64,000 nt of DNA from assembly GCF_036226465.1 (NCBI RefSeq), contig NZ_CP108476.1, positions 1,178,001 to 1,242,000 on the forward strand, written 5' to 3'. Origin of the DNA: Kitasatospora sp. NBC_01250 (GTDB lineage Bacteria > Actinomycetota > Actinomycetes > Streptomycetales > Streptomycetaceae). How positions within the stretch are numbered: position 1 is the stretch's first letter; the number at the start of each line of letters is the position of its first letter. Below the pieces are notes generated by a model. The model was given only the letters and a program-made list of their open reading frames with translations, was not told where the DNA came from and did not search any database. A program made the position numbers and the translations under genes. Below, piece by piece: positions 9,040 through 16,677 of the stretch.

Positions 9040-9403
9040 TGCGTGGTGTCCTTCTTCTCGTGGGGGACCCGGTCGCGGCGGCGTGTGGGGGCCTGCCGCG
9101 GGACGGTGCAGGAACGAACGGGCGGTGCGACGGGGGCTTGCCGGCCAGCGAGCCGACAGGAAACCGACGTTGGCGACGCAGCAGGCTGACGTGCCGTCAT
9201 CACCCCGTCCGCCTGGGGGCCGACAGTTGCGCCGCCGGCGGAATGTCCCAACCATAGGGGCTGATGACGAGTGCATGCCAGCTCATCAAGTCGACATGGC
9301 CGGAACACGACAAACACAGGGGTCGTTCGCATCCGAGGTTTACCCAGCGAGCGGGCCGCCCCGGAGTACCGGAGCGGCCCGCTGTTCGTTAACTGTTGAA
9401 ACG
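9040..9403. other. intergenic region between protease and cyanase
   Basis: About 360 bases holding the protease promoter region and the cyanase terminator hairpin. No open frame with a credible ribosome site was seen. Confidence 0.5.
9350..9383 (-). terminator. cyanase terminator
   Basis: AGCGGGCCGC at 9350-9359 pairs with GCGGCCCGCT at 9374-9383, and inner CCGG arms pair around an AGTA loop. The hairpin lies about 20 bases past the cyanase stop codon. Confidence 0.8.
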
Positions 9404-9874
9404 TCAGAAAGGCTTGTAGGGAAGGAACTTGCCGTCCAGCGTGATGACGGCGCGGTCGCCGCCCTCGGGATCGGCGACCTTCTGCACGTCGATCCTGAAG
9501 TTGATCGCGCTGATGATGCCGTCACCGAACTGCTCGTGCACCAGCGCCTTGAGGGTGGTGCCGTAGACCTCGATCATCTCGTGGAAGCGGTAGATGGTCG
9601 GGTCGGTGGGGATCCCGCCGGCCAGCGAGCCGCGGGTCGGAATGGTCTGCAGCAGCCGCTCCGCCTCCTCGTCCAGGCCGAGGAGTCCGGCGACGGCCTT
9701 GGCCGCGTCCGCCGGCAGGGCGTGCTGGCCGAGGACGGCGGCGGTCACGAAGGCGACCGACAGGCCGGCCACATCGGCGATCTGCTGCCAGGAGAGGTCC
9801 CGGCGGGTCTTGGCGTCGACGGCCGCGATGGCCAGCGTCTGACGGGCGGTCGGGTCGAACTGGGCGTGCACCAC
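9404..9874 (-). CDS. cynS: cyanate hydratase (cyanase)
   Basis: The 156-residue protein matches cyanase over its full length. The catalytic residues fall at the same numbers as in the E. coli enzyme: Arg96 and Glu99 in [11 protein letters not shown] and Ser122 in [10 protein letters not shown]. The N-terminal part is the helix-turn-helix-like domain ([16 protein letters not shown]). Cyanase decomposes cyanate with bicarbonate to ammonia and carbon dioxide and forms a decamer in the cytoplasm. The start is the GTG at 9874, five bases after AAGGAGG. It follows the P450 gene on the same strand, but a strong hairpin separates them, so it probably has its own promoter. Confidence 0.95.
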   Translation of the reverse strand: MVHAQFDPTARQTLAIAAVDAKTRRDLSWQQIADVAGLSVAFVTAAVLGQHALPADAAKAVAGLLGLDEEAERLLQTIPTRGSLAGGIPTDPTIYRFHEMIEVYGTTLKALVHEQFGDGIISAINFRIDVQKVADPEGGDRAVITLDGKFLPYKPF

Positions 9875-9919
9875 GAGGGCCTCCTTGGGGTTGGCGTGGG
9901 AGGGCGGATCCAGCTGCCG

Positions 9920-9952
9920 GGCCCTGTCCGGCGGATCCTGCCGGACAGGGCC
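9920..9952 (-). terminator. P450 terminator
   Basis: A perfect 13-base-pair stem (GGCCCTGTCCGGC at 9920-9932, GCCGGACAGGGCC at 9940-9952) with a seven-base loop touches the stop codon of the P450 gene and precedes cynS. Confidence 0.85.
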
Positions 9953-11301
9953 TACCCGAGAGTGACCGTGGTCGGGCCGTCCGGGCGGACCGTGATGCCG
10001 TAGGCGGCCCGGGTGGGCACGGTGTCGAAGGCCACCGTGTGGGCGGGCAGCAGGCGTTCGAGCAGGGCGGTGGTCTCGCGCAGCGCGAACTGCAGGCCGA
10101 GGCAGGCGCGCGGGCCGAGGCCGAACGGCAGGTAGGCGCCGGTGACGGTGGGGCGCGCACCCGGGGTGGTGAACCGGCTGGGGTCGAAGTGCTCGGGGTC
10201 CGGCCAGAGTTCGGGGTCGCGGTGGGTGAGCCACGGGCAGACCAGCACGTCGGTGCCGGCCGCGACGGTGTGGCCGGCCACCGTGTCGTCCGCGGTGGCG
10301 TGGCGCGGCAGCATCCACGCGGAGGGGTAGAGCCGCAGCGTCTCGTGGACCAACGCCTGGACGGCCTCCCGGCGTTCGGCCGAGCCCTCGGGCCCGGCGG
10401 CCAACGCCTGCTCGCGGGCGGCGGGGTGGCGGTCGAGCAGCAGGTAGAGCCAGGTCAGCGTGGTGGCCGTGGTCTCGTGGCCGGCGAACAGCAGGGTGAC
10501 CAGCTCGTCGCGGATCAGGCGGTCGGTGTACTCGGGGCGCTCGACGGCGGCCGCCAGCAGGTCGTGCAGCAGCCCGGGGCCGTCAGGTCCGGCGTCGCCC
10601 GCGCGGGCGGCCTCGATGGCGCGCCTGGTGACGGTGTCGAGCCTGGCCAGGTCGGCGGCGACCGCCGGCGGCACCTCGACCGCATCGGCGGGCAGCGTCG
10701 GCAGGGCGCCCACCAGGTCGTCGATGGAGGCCAGTTCGGCCTCGGTGGCGGCGTCCACGGGATGGCCGGTCAGGGCGCGCCAGATGCTGTCCAGCGCGAA
10801 GCGGCGCATCTCCGCGGCGAGGTCGAAGCGCTCCCCGGTGCGGGCGTACCCGGCCCAGCGCTCGGCGCAGGCCTCGACCGCCGCGGCGATCCGCTGCTCG
10901 TAGCGGCGCATTCCGGTACCGGTGAACTGGGCCTGCAGAAAGCGGCGTTGCCGCTTCCAGGCATCGCCCGAGGCGGACAGCACGCCGTCACCCACCAGCA
11001 GCCGGGCCCGGTGCGAGCGCTTGACGTACTGGTCCGGGTGCTGGGCGAGCACGTGCTGGACCGCCTGCGGATCGGTGATCAGCACGGTCGGCCGAGGTCC
11101 CAGGCGCACGGCCGCGACCCCGCCGAGCCGCTCGCGGGCCAGCCCCAGCAGCTCGACCAGCTCGCCGCCCTCCGCCTGCCAGCGCTTCACCAGTGCGGGG
11201 TCCAGCTCGGGGACCGGGCGGGCGCCGCCCGGTCCGGTACCGTTGCCGGAGCTCTCGCCGGCCGTCGGGCTGCTGGGCAGCGGACTCGCTTCGGTGGCCA
11301 C
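9952..11301 (-). CDS. cytochrome P450
   Basis: The 449-residue protein has the I-helix motif AGHETT near residue 272, the K-helix ExxR motif in ETLRLYP, and the heme loop [10 protein letters not shown] with Cys400 as the iron ligand. The sequence [16 protein letters not shown] between them is typical of class II-like, CYP102/CYP4-related bacterial P450s. The start at 11301 follows AGGAGAAGG. The first 30 residues are disordered and rich in Ser/Pro/Gly. It is divergent from the thioesterase-AsnB operon, with a 280-base shared control region. A role in the same pathway is likely but not shown. The substrate is unknown. Confidence 0.9.
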   Translation of the reverse strand: MATEASPLPSSPTAGESSGNGTGPGGARPVPELDPALVKRWQAEGGELVELLGLARERLGGVAAVRLGPRPTVLITDPQAVQHVLAQHPDQYVKRSHRARLLVGDGVLSASGDAWKRQRRFLQAQFTGTGMRRYEQRIAAAVEACAERWAGYARTGERFDLAAEMRRFALDSIWRALTGHPVDAATEAELASIDDLVGALPTLPADAVEVPPAVAADLARLDTVTRRAIEAARAGDAGPDGPGLLHDLLAAAVERPEYTDRLIRDELVTLLFAGHETTATTLTWLYLLLDRHPAAREQALAAGPEGSAERREAVQALVHETLRLYPSAWMLPRHATADDTVAGHTVAAGTDVLVCPWLTHRDPELWPDPEHFDPSRFTTPGARPTVTGAYLPFGLGPRACLGLQFALRETTALLERLLPAHTVAFDTVPTRAAYGITVRPDGPTTVTLG

Positions 11302-11340
11302 GGTCCTTCTCCTGGTTCAACCGCTGGACGATGGATCTGA

Positions 11341-11367
11341 CGTACCGTCGGCGACGCCGACGGTACG
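11341..11367. promoter_or_regulatory. perfect 27-base inverted repeat
   Basis: CGTACCGTCGGC at 11341-11352 and its exact reverse complement at 11356-11367 flank GAC. It lies 40 bases before the P450 start codon in the divergent control region. It may be an operator for a dimeric regulator or a hairpin in the P450 leader. Confidence 0.6.
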
Positions 11368-11482
11368 GACTGTACGCGATCGGGCGGCCCCGCTGACAGG
11401 GCCTCCGAGCGGCGGTGCGACCGGCGACCGGCCCGGGCAGCCGGCCCGCGCGGCCGGCCCTGGCGACCGGCCTGCCAGTGGA

Positions 11483-11539
11483 CCGCAAGGGGAACGCAAG
11501 CGGTACCGCAAGCCCTCCGCAAGTCCGTCCGCGTACGGT
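11483..11539 (+). promoter_or_regulatory. SARP-type heptamer repeats and -10 box
   Basis: Four direct repeats of (C/A)CGCAAG start at 11483, 11494, 11506 and 11517, that is 11, 12 and 11 bases apart. The last ends ten bases before TACGGT (11534-11539), a good -10 box. SARP regulators bind heptamer direct repeats at about one helical turn, overlapping the -35 region, with the last repeat close to the -10. A large SARP-type regulator is encoded at the end of this locus, so it is the obvious candidate. Binding is inferred. Confidence 0.6.
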
Positions 11540-11581
11540 CGCTTCCGCGACACCACCTGCACGTCGGGAAGGGCCCCTGCG

Positions 11582-12301
11582 ATGACCTCCACTCTGCTGC
11601 TGTGCTTCCCGCACGCCGGCGCGGGGCCCTCGTTCTTCGTGCCCTGGCGGTCGCTGGCACCGGCCGGGCTGGAGGTCGCGCCGGTCGCCCTGCCGGGCCG
11701 CGAGCAGCGATTGGGCGAACCGCCGTTCGAGCAGGTGGCGGACGTGGTGGCCGACGTGCTGCCCTGGATCCGCGAGCGGGCCGCGGCCCACCGGGGCGTG
11801 GCGCTGTTCGGGCACGCCCTCGGGGCGGTGCTGGCGTTCGAGGTGGCGGGCCGGCTGGCCGCCGAGGGCGGGCCGACGCCGTGCGGCCTGTTCGTGAGCG
11901 GCTCGGCGGGCCCCGCGAGCCGGCCAGGGCCGGTCGCCACCGGCCTGCCGGACGCCGAGTTCCTGGATCTCGTCGCGCACGCCGAGGGCTACCGCCGCCC
12001 GGCCTTCGACAACCCGGCCCTGCGCGAGGCGCTGCTGCCGGTGCTGCGCGCCGACATCGGGATGCACGAGCGGTACCGCCCCGCGCCGCGGCGAAGACTG
12101 GACGTCCCGATCACGGCGATCCGCGGTTCGCACGACCAGGTGATCGGCACCGAACGCCTGACGGAGTGGCGCGACCACACCTCGGCCGACTTCCGGTGCG
12201 CCTGCCTGCCCGGTGGGCACATGTACCTGCTCGACTTCCCCGCGGCGCTGCTCGGCCTGATCGACGGCCGCCTGCACCACACCATCACCCCCGCCCGGTA
12301 G
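11582..12301 (+). CDS. type II thioesterase-like protein lacking the catalytic Ser
   Basis: The 239-residue protein has the full alpha/beta-hydrolase fold of type II thioesterases that edit polyketide and nonribosomal peptide lines: LLLCFPHAGAG at the N terminus, ALPGREQR, Asp185 in GSHDQVIG and His213 in PGGHMYLL. The nucleophile elbow reads GHALG (77-81), so Ala79 (codon GCC) stands where the family has Ser in GHSMG. Hydrolysis by the usual acyl-enzyme is therefore unlikely. It may bind an acyl or peptidyl substrate, or use another mechanism. The start follows GGAAGGG. It is the first gene of a probable operon, 68 bases ahead of the AsnB homologue. Confidence 0.85.
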   Translation: MTSTLLLCFPHAGAGPSFFVPWRSLAPAGLEVAPVALPGREQRLGEPPFEQVADVVADVLPWIRERAAAHRGVALFGHALGAVLAFEVAGRLAAEGGPTPCGLFVSGSAGPASRPGPVATGLPDAEFLDLVAHAEGYRRPAFDNPALREALLPVLRADIGMHERYRPAPRRRLDVPITAIRGSHDQVIGTERLTEWRDHTSADFRCACLPGGHMYLLDFPAALLGLIDGRLHHTITPAR

Positions 12302-12369
12302 CCGAAGCCCGCCCGGAGGCCGATGGACGGTCCGCCAAGGACCCAGCACGTACAGGAGAGAGGAACCAG

Positions 12370-14199
12370 GTGTCCGGAATCGCCGGCTGGATCGACTTCG
12401 AGCGGGACGTGGCGCGCGAGCGGCACGCCGTCCTCGCCATGACGGCCTCGCTGGCCGGGCGCGGCCCGCACGGGGAGGGGATGTGGGCCTGCCCGCGCGC
12501 GGTGCTGGGTCAGCGCGGCACGGGCGCGGTCCACGAGACCGACGGCGGCAAGCCGCTGGTGGTGGCCGAGCAGGGCCGCCCGGTGGCGGTGATCAGCTAC
12601 GACGGGTCGGTGTCCAACGTCGCCAGACTGCGCCGGCAGCTGACCGACTCCGGCGAGCGCTTCAGTTTCGGCAGCGAGGCCGAGGTGGTGCTGCGCACCT
12701 ACCTGCGCTGGGGGACGGCGGGGGTTCGGCGGCTGGACGGCATGTTCGCCTTCGCCATCTGGGACCTAAGGGTCAGCCGGCTGGTGCTGGCCCGGGACCG
12801 GCTGGGCGTCAAGCCGTTGAGCTACCTCCCGCTGGAGGCCGGCGTGCTGTTCGGCTCACAGGCCCGCGCGGTCCTCGCGCATCCGCTGGCCGAGGCCCGG
12901 GTGGACGCCGACGGGCTGCGCGCCGTGCTGACGGCGATCAAGGTGCCCGGGCGCGGCGTCTTCCGCGGCCTGCGCGAGGTGCCGCCGGGACACCTGGTCC
13001 AGGTGGGCGTGAGCGGGATCCACACCGAGGCGTACTGGCGACTGCGTCCGCAGCCGCACACCGAGAGCCTGCCCGAGACGCTGGAGACCGTCCGCCGGCT
13101 GCTCGGCGGCGCGGTCGCCTCGGCGATGGCCGGCGAGCCGGCGCCCGGGATCCTGCTCTCCGGCGGCCTGGACTCCAGCGCGGTGGCCGCGCTGGCTGCG
13201 GGCCGCACACCGGGCGGCGAACCGCTGCGGACCTTCAGCGTGGGGATCGGCGTGAACGCGGACAGCGTGCCGGACAGCCCCTACGTGGCCCAGGTGGTGC
13301 ACCACCTGGGCGCCTCGCACCTCGAAGCCCCGCTCGACCCGGAGGTGCTCGCCGACCCGGTGGTGCGCACCGCGGTGCTGACGGCCAAGGACCTGCCCAC
13401 GCCGTACGGGGACAAGAACATCACGCCCTACCTCTTCTACCGCTCGGTGGGCGAGCAGGTGAAGGTGGCGCTGTCGGGCGAGGGGGCCGACCCGGTGTTC
13501 GGCGGCTTCGACTGGGCCGGCGACCGGGAGGTGCTGGCGGCCGAGATGTTCCCCTGGCTGACCCGGGCGCGCCGGTTCGGGGCGGCCCACGGCCTCGGGG
13601 CCGGGCTGCTGGACCCGGCGCTGCTCGACTGGCTGGCCCTGGACGCCTACTGCGCCGACCAGTACCACGACGCGATCGCCGAGGTCGAGCACCTGCCGGC
13701 GTCCACCGGGCTCGAACGCCGGATGCGCGAGCTGGGCCACCTGCACCTGACCCGCTGGCTGGACCCGCTGCTGCTGCACTCCGAGCGGCTGGGCACCGCG
13801 GCCGGCCTGGAGATCCGGTTCCCGTTCTGCGACCACCGCCTGGTGGAGTACCTCTACAACACGCCCTGGGCGATGAAGACCTACGGCGGCCGGGAGAAGG
13901 GCCTGCTGCGCGCGGTGGCCGGCGAGCTGCTGCCGCCCGCCATCCTGGCCCGGTCCAGCGCACCGTTCCCCGCGACCTACGACGACGGCTACACCGCGCA
14001 CCTGCGCGACGCGCTGGCGGGCGTGCTCGCCGACCCGCACGCACCGGTCGCGGCGCTGCTCGACACGAAGGCCGCACGGGCCTTCGTCGAGGACCCCCGG
14101 CTGACCGACCGCGGCGGCTGGCCGGACCGGGCCGACGTCGAGATGGCGCTGCAGCTGAACACCTGGCTCGACCGGTACGGGATCCGCCTGACGCTCTGA
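12370..14199 (+). CDS. asparagine synthetase-like protein, Cys2 replaced by Ser
   Basis: The 609-residue protein has the two-domain AsnB layout. The N-terminal glutamine amidotransferase domain opens with SGIAGW instead of CGIAGW, so the nucleophilic Cys is Ser (codons GTG TCC). RLDGMFAFAIWD, LVLARDRLGVKPLSY and GSQARAVLAHP follow. The synthetase domain has the ATP pyrophosphatase loop SGGLDSS at 264-270 and SGEGADPVFGGF. ATP use is thus preserved while glutamine hydrolysis is probably lost, as in beta-lactam synthetase and lasso cyclases, which close amide bonds instead. Free ammonia could also be used. A 42-residue repeat peptide is encoded 108 bases downstream. Start codon GTG with AGAGAGGA upstream. 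Confidence 0.87.
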   Translation: MSGIAGWIDFERDVARERHAVLAMTASLAGRGPHGEGMWACPRAVLGQRGTGAVHETDGGKPLVVAEQGRPVAVISYDGSVSNVARLRRQLTDSGERFSFGSEAEVVLRTYLRWGTAGVRRLDGMFAFAIWDLRVSRLVLARDRLGVKPLSYLPLEAGVLFGSQARAVLAHPLAEARVDADGLRAVLTAIKVPGRGVFRGLREVPPGHLVQVGVSGIHTEAYWRLRPQPHTESLPETLETVRRLLGGAVASAMAGEPAPGILLSGGLDSSAVAALAAGRTPGGEPLRTFSVGIGVNADSVPDSPYVAQVVHHLGASHLEAPLDPEVLADPVVRTAVLTAKDLPTPYGDKNITPYLFYRSVGEQVKVALSGEGADPVFGGFDWAGDREVLAAEMFPWLTRARRFGAAHGLGAGLLDPALLDWLALDAYCADQYHDAIAEVEHLPASTGLERRMRELGHLHLTRWLDPLLLHSERLGTAAGLEIRFPFCDHRLVEYLYNTPWAMKTYGGREKGLLRAVAGELLPPAILARSSAPFPATYDDGYTAHLRDALAGVLADPHAPVAALLDTKAARAFVEDPRLTDRGGWPDRADVEMALQLNTWLDRYGIRLTL

Positions 14200-14307
14200 C
14201 TCCGGACCGGACCAGGCCACCCCTGGCCCCGGTCGCGCCCGGCACCACCGGCCCCACCACGGCCGGCCGGGCGATCGCACCCAGCCCCATCGAAGGCGAG
14301 AAGCAGC

Positions 14308-14436
14308 ATGACAGACCTGCTGGACACCACCCGGCCGTACCTCTCCCGGCCGGCCGCCTCCCGGCCGCACCTCTCCCGGCCCGACACCTCCTGGGGCGAC
14401 GGCGCACCGGCCGCCGTGAGCCGGCCGCCGCGGTGA
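14308..14436 (+). CDS. 42-residue ORF with four RPxxS repeats, possible precursor peptide
   Basis: The ATG at 14308 follows GAAGGCGAGAAG. After the leader-like MTDLLDTT come four tandem pentapeptides, RPYLS, RPAAS, RPHLS and RPDTS, each from a 15-base unit (14332-14391). A tail with WGDG and a fifth SRP follows. Nearly every third codon position is G or C, as in real genes here. It sits between the AsnB-like and dehydrogenase-like genes on the same strand, 108 and 56 bases away. Repeated cores after a short acidic leader suit a ribosomally made, modified peptide, but no recognisable leader peptidase or known recognition element is nearby. It could be a chance frame in a GC-rich repeat, so I hold it at moderate confidence. 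Confidence 0.5.
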   Translation: MTDLLDTTRPYLSRPAASRPHLSRPDTSWGDGAPAAVSRPPR

Positions 14437-14492
14437 TCCCGAGCAGCCCGCTCCCCCGCCGCAGCACGGCCCCGCACCTCCGGACGGAGACC

Positions 14493-16277
14493 ATGGCGAC
14501 CAGCCCGCACCCGCAGAACCCCTGGCACGTCCCGGGGGTGCCCAGCTTCCTGGAGGGCCTCTACCTCGGCGAGTTCCGCTGGGACCTCATCCACCCCTTC
14601 CCGGTGCAGGACAAGGCCGACCGGCAGGCCGGCGACCGCGTCCTGGCCGCCTTCGGGGCGCTGCTGCGCGAGCGGGTGGACCCCAGCGAGGTGGATGCCG
14701 AGCGGCGGCTGCCGCCCGGTCTGCTGGAGGCGCTGGCGGCCGGCGGCTACACCCGGCTGCAGAGCGCCCCGGAACTCGGGGGCCTGGGCCTGTCCGGCAT
14801 GAACGCCTTCCGGATCGTCCAGGCGGCCGCGAGCTGGTCGATGCCGGTGGCGCGGCTGCTCGCGGTGCACAGCACCGTCGGCGCCGGCGCCCCCCTGGCC
14901 GCGCTGCCCCCGGGCCCGCTGCACGAGGGACTCGGAGCCCGGGTCCGGGCCGGGGACGTGTGCGGCAGCGCCGACACCGCGCCGACGGGCGCCGACGGCC
15001 GCCCGTGCGGCACCACCGCCGCCCCCGTCGAGGGCGGCGCCGCGTACCTGCTGACCGGAGGGAAGGTCTTCACCGGCAACGGCTCGCTCGCGGGCCTGGT
15101 CGGCGTGACCGCGACCGTGCGCGAGGCGGGCGGCGAGCGGGTCCGGACCTTCTTCGTGGACACCGCCGACCCCGGCCTCACGGTGACCGCGGAGCACGAG
15201 TTCATGGGCCTCAAGGGGTACCCGGCCAGGGAACTGGCCCTGCGCAACGTGCGGGTGCCGGCCGAGCTGATGGCGGCCGAGGAGGAGCACGACCAGGACC
15301 CCACCCCCGAGTTGAACCGCCTGGTCGTCCGCAGCCGGGTGCACAGCATCGTGGCCCCGGCACTGGCACTCGGCCGGCTCTGCCTGCACTGGTCGCGGGA
15401 GTTCACGGGCAGGCGCCAGGTGGACGGCCGTCCGCTCGGCTCCTTCGAGGAGACCCAGCGCATGGTCGCGGCCACCCTCGGCGAGGTCTTCGCGCTGGAG
15501 ACGCTGGCCCAGTGGTGCCTGCTGGGCGAGGACGGCCCCGCCGACAAGCGGACGGCCAACCTGCGCTACGAGCACCTCGCGGCCAAGAACCTGGCCTCGG
15601 CGACCTGTTGGCGCATCGTCGACCGGACCATGTCGCTGCTGGGCGCCGAGGGCTACGAGACCGCGCACAGCAAGGCCCGCCGCGGCGCCGTGCCGCTGCC
15701 GGTGGAGCGGGCCTTCCGGGAGGCACGGGGCCTGCGGATCGCCTGCGGGGTGGACTTCCAGCTCGACAACCGGGCCGCGCGGCTGGGCGTCCTCGGCTGC
15801 TACTACCCGGAGCCGGCGAACGCGCGGGCGATCGAGTCGGAGCCGGCCGACGTCAGCTGCCTGGACGACGCCGACCTGACCGAGCCCAACCTCGGCCACC
15901 TGCGGTTCACCGCCCACCAGGTGAAGGCCTTCGCCCGGACCTGCCTGGCGCTGGTGCGCCGCCACCCGGACCCGCAGGAGCTGTTCGAGCAGGAGCACCT
16001 GCTGATCCAGCTCAACCAGGTCGCGGGCGAGCTGCTGCTGATGTCCCTGGTGCTGGCCCGGACCTCGCAGTGCGGTCGGCTGGGACCCGAGAGCACCCAG
16101 GAGCTGGCCGAGCTCTACTGCGCCGCCGCCCGGCGGCGGATCGACGACCTGTGGCGCCGGATCACCGTGGAGCAGCCCAGCGGGCACGCCGACGCCAGCG
16201 CCGCCTGGCTGGCCGGCGAGCGGTGGGCGGACCTGGTCTCGGACGTGCTGACGGACGCTCCGCCGACGGCGGGCTGA
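14493..16277 (+). CDS. acyl-CoA dehydrogenase-like flavoprotein, long form
   Basis: At 594 residues it is nearer the very-long-chain acyl-CoA dehydrogenase length than the usual 380-400, with about 170 extra C-terminal residues. ACAD features include the N-terminal helical domain, the middle beta domain (GGKVFTGNGS, FMGLKGYPARELALRNVRVP) and a FAD/helical region with LLGAEGYE and VERAFREARGLRI. Where most members have Glu in the EGT motif, this one has Cys418 (RIACGVD). The isovaleryl-type alternative Glu also appears to be Asn by my alignment. The reaction may therefore differ from alpha,beta-dehydrogenation. The start follows GGACGGAGACC. It is probably co-transcribed with the AsnB-like gene. 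Confidence 0.8.
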   Translation: MATSPHPQNPWHVPGVPSFLEGLYLGEFRWDLIHPFPVQDKADRQAGDRVLAAFGALLRERVDPSEVDAERRLPPGLLEALAAGGYTRLQSAPELGGLGLSGMNAFRIVQAAASWSMPVARLLAVHSTVGAGAPLAALPPGPLHEGLGARVRAGDVCGSADTAPTGADGRPCGTTAAPVEGGAAYLLTGGKVFTGNGSLAGLVGVTATVREAGGERVRTFFVDTADPGLTVTAEHEFMGLKGYPARELALRNVRVPAELMAAEEEHDQDPTPELNRLVVRSRVHSIVAPALALGRLCLHWSREFTGRRQVDGRPLGSFEETQRMVAATLGEVFALETLAQWCLLGEDGPADKRTANLRYEHLAAKNLASATCWRIVDRTMSLLGAEGYETAHSKARRGAVPLPVERAFREARGLRIACGVDFQLDNRAARLGVLGCYYPEPANARAIESEPADVSCLDDADLTEPNLGHLRFTAHQVKAFARTCLALVRRHPDPQELFEQEHLLIQLNQVAGELLLMSLVLARTSQCGRLGPESTQELAELYCAAARRRIDDLWRRITVEQPSGHADASAAWLAGERWADLVSDVLTDAPPTAG

Positions 16278-16677
16278 CGGCGGGGTCGACACCAGGGCCG
16301 GGGCGGGCGCCCTTTACCGGGCCCCGGCGGGCATGTTACTTGTTTGACGAGCGACAGGGCTGCGACGTAGCGAAGGGTGGGGGTCGCCGAGGAACGAGGT
16401 GGCACCCGCCCGCAGCGAAGGAGCAGCCCTCCAAGCGGCGATGTCACGAGCGACAGGGCTGCGACGTAGCGAAGGGTGGGGGTCGCCGAGGAACGAGGTG
16501 GCACCCGCCCGCAGCGAAGGAGCAGCCCTCCAAGCGGCAATGTCACGAGCGACAGGGCTGCGGCAGTGCGGCCACGCTGCGTGCCTGTTGGATCCTCCTC
16601 GGTCATGTGCCATGATCCAAAGCAGGTGGTGACGACACGTCTCGTCGCTGACCCGGGGCGGCGATCCAAGGGGGCGT
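16278..16677. other. intergenic region with 99-base tandem repeat and SARP promoter
   Basis: About 400 bases between the dehydrogenase-like gene and the SARP regulator. It holds the 99-base tandem repeat described separately and then about 110 bases of ordinary sequence before the regulator. No gene is supported; frames through the repeat only translate the repeat unit. Confidence 0.6.
16347..16562. repeat. 99-base tandem repeat, two copies plus 18 bases
   Basis: Copies at 16347-16445 and 16446-16544 differ at one position inside (GCGGCG versus GCGGCA), and a third copy stops after 18 bases. Each unit contains AGGGCTGC near its start and GCAGCCCT near its end, so each can fold into a long hairpin. 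Inner GGGTGG and CACCC blocks could extend the stem. The near-identity of the copies implies a recent duplication. Confidence 0.9.

Noticed and set aside
12370..16277. Lasso peptide cluster
   Set aside because: The AsnB homologue keeps a complete N-terminal domain, and there is no leader-binding protein, leader peptidase or transporter next to the peptide ORF.
16347..16562. CRISPR-like direct repeats
   Set aside because: The repeat unit is 99 bases with no unique spacers and no cas genes, so it is a plain tandem duplication.
16399..16632. ORF through the 99-base repeats
   Set aside because: The translation only repeats the unit, lacks a ribosome site and arises because 99 is divisible by three.
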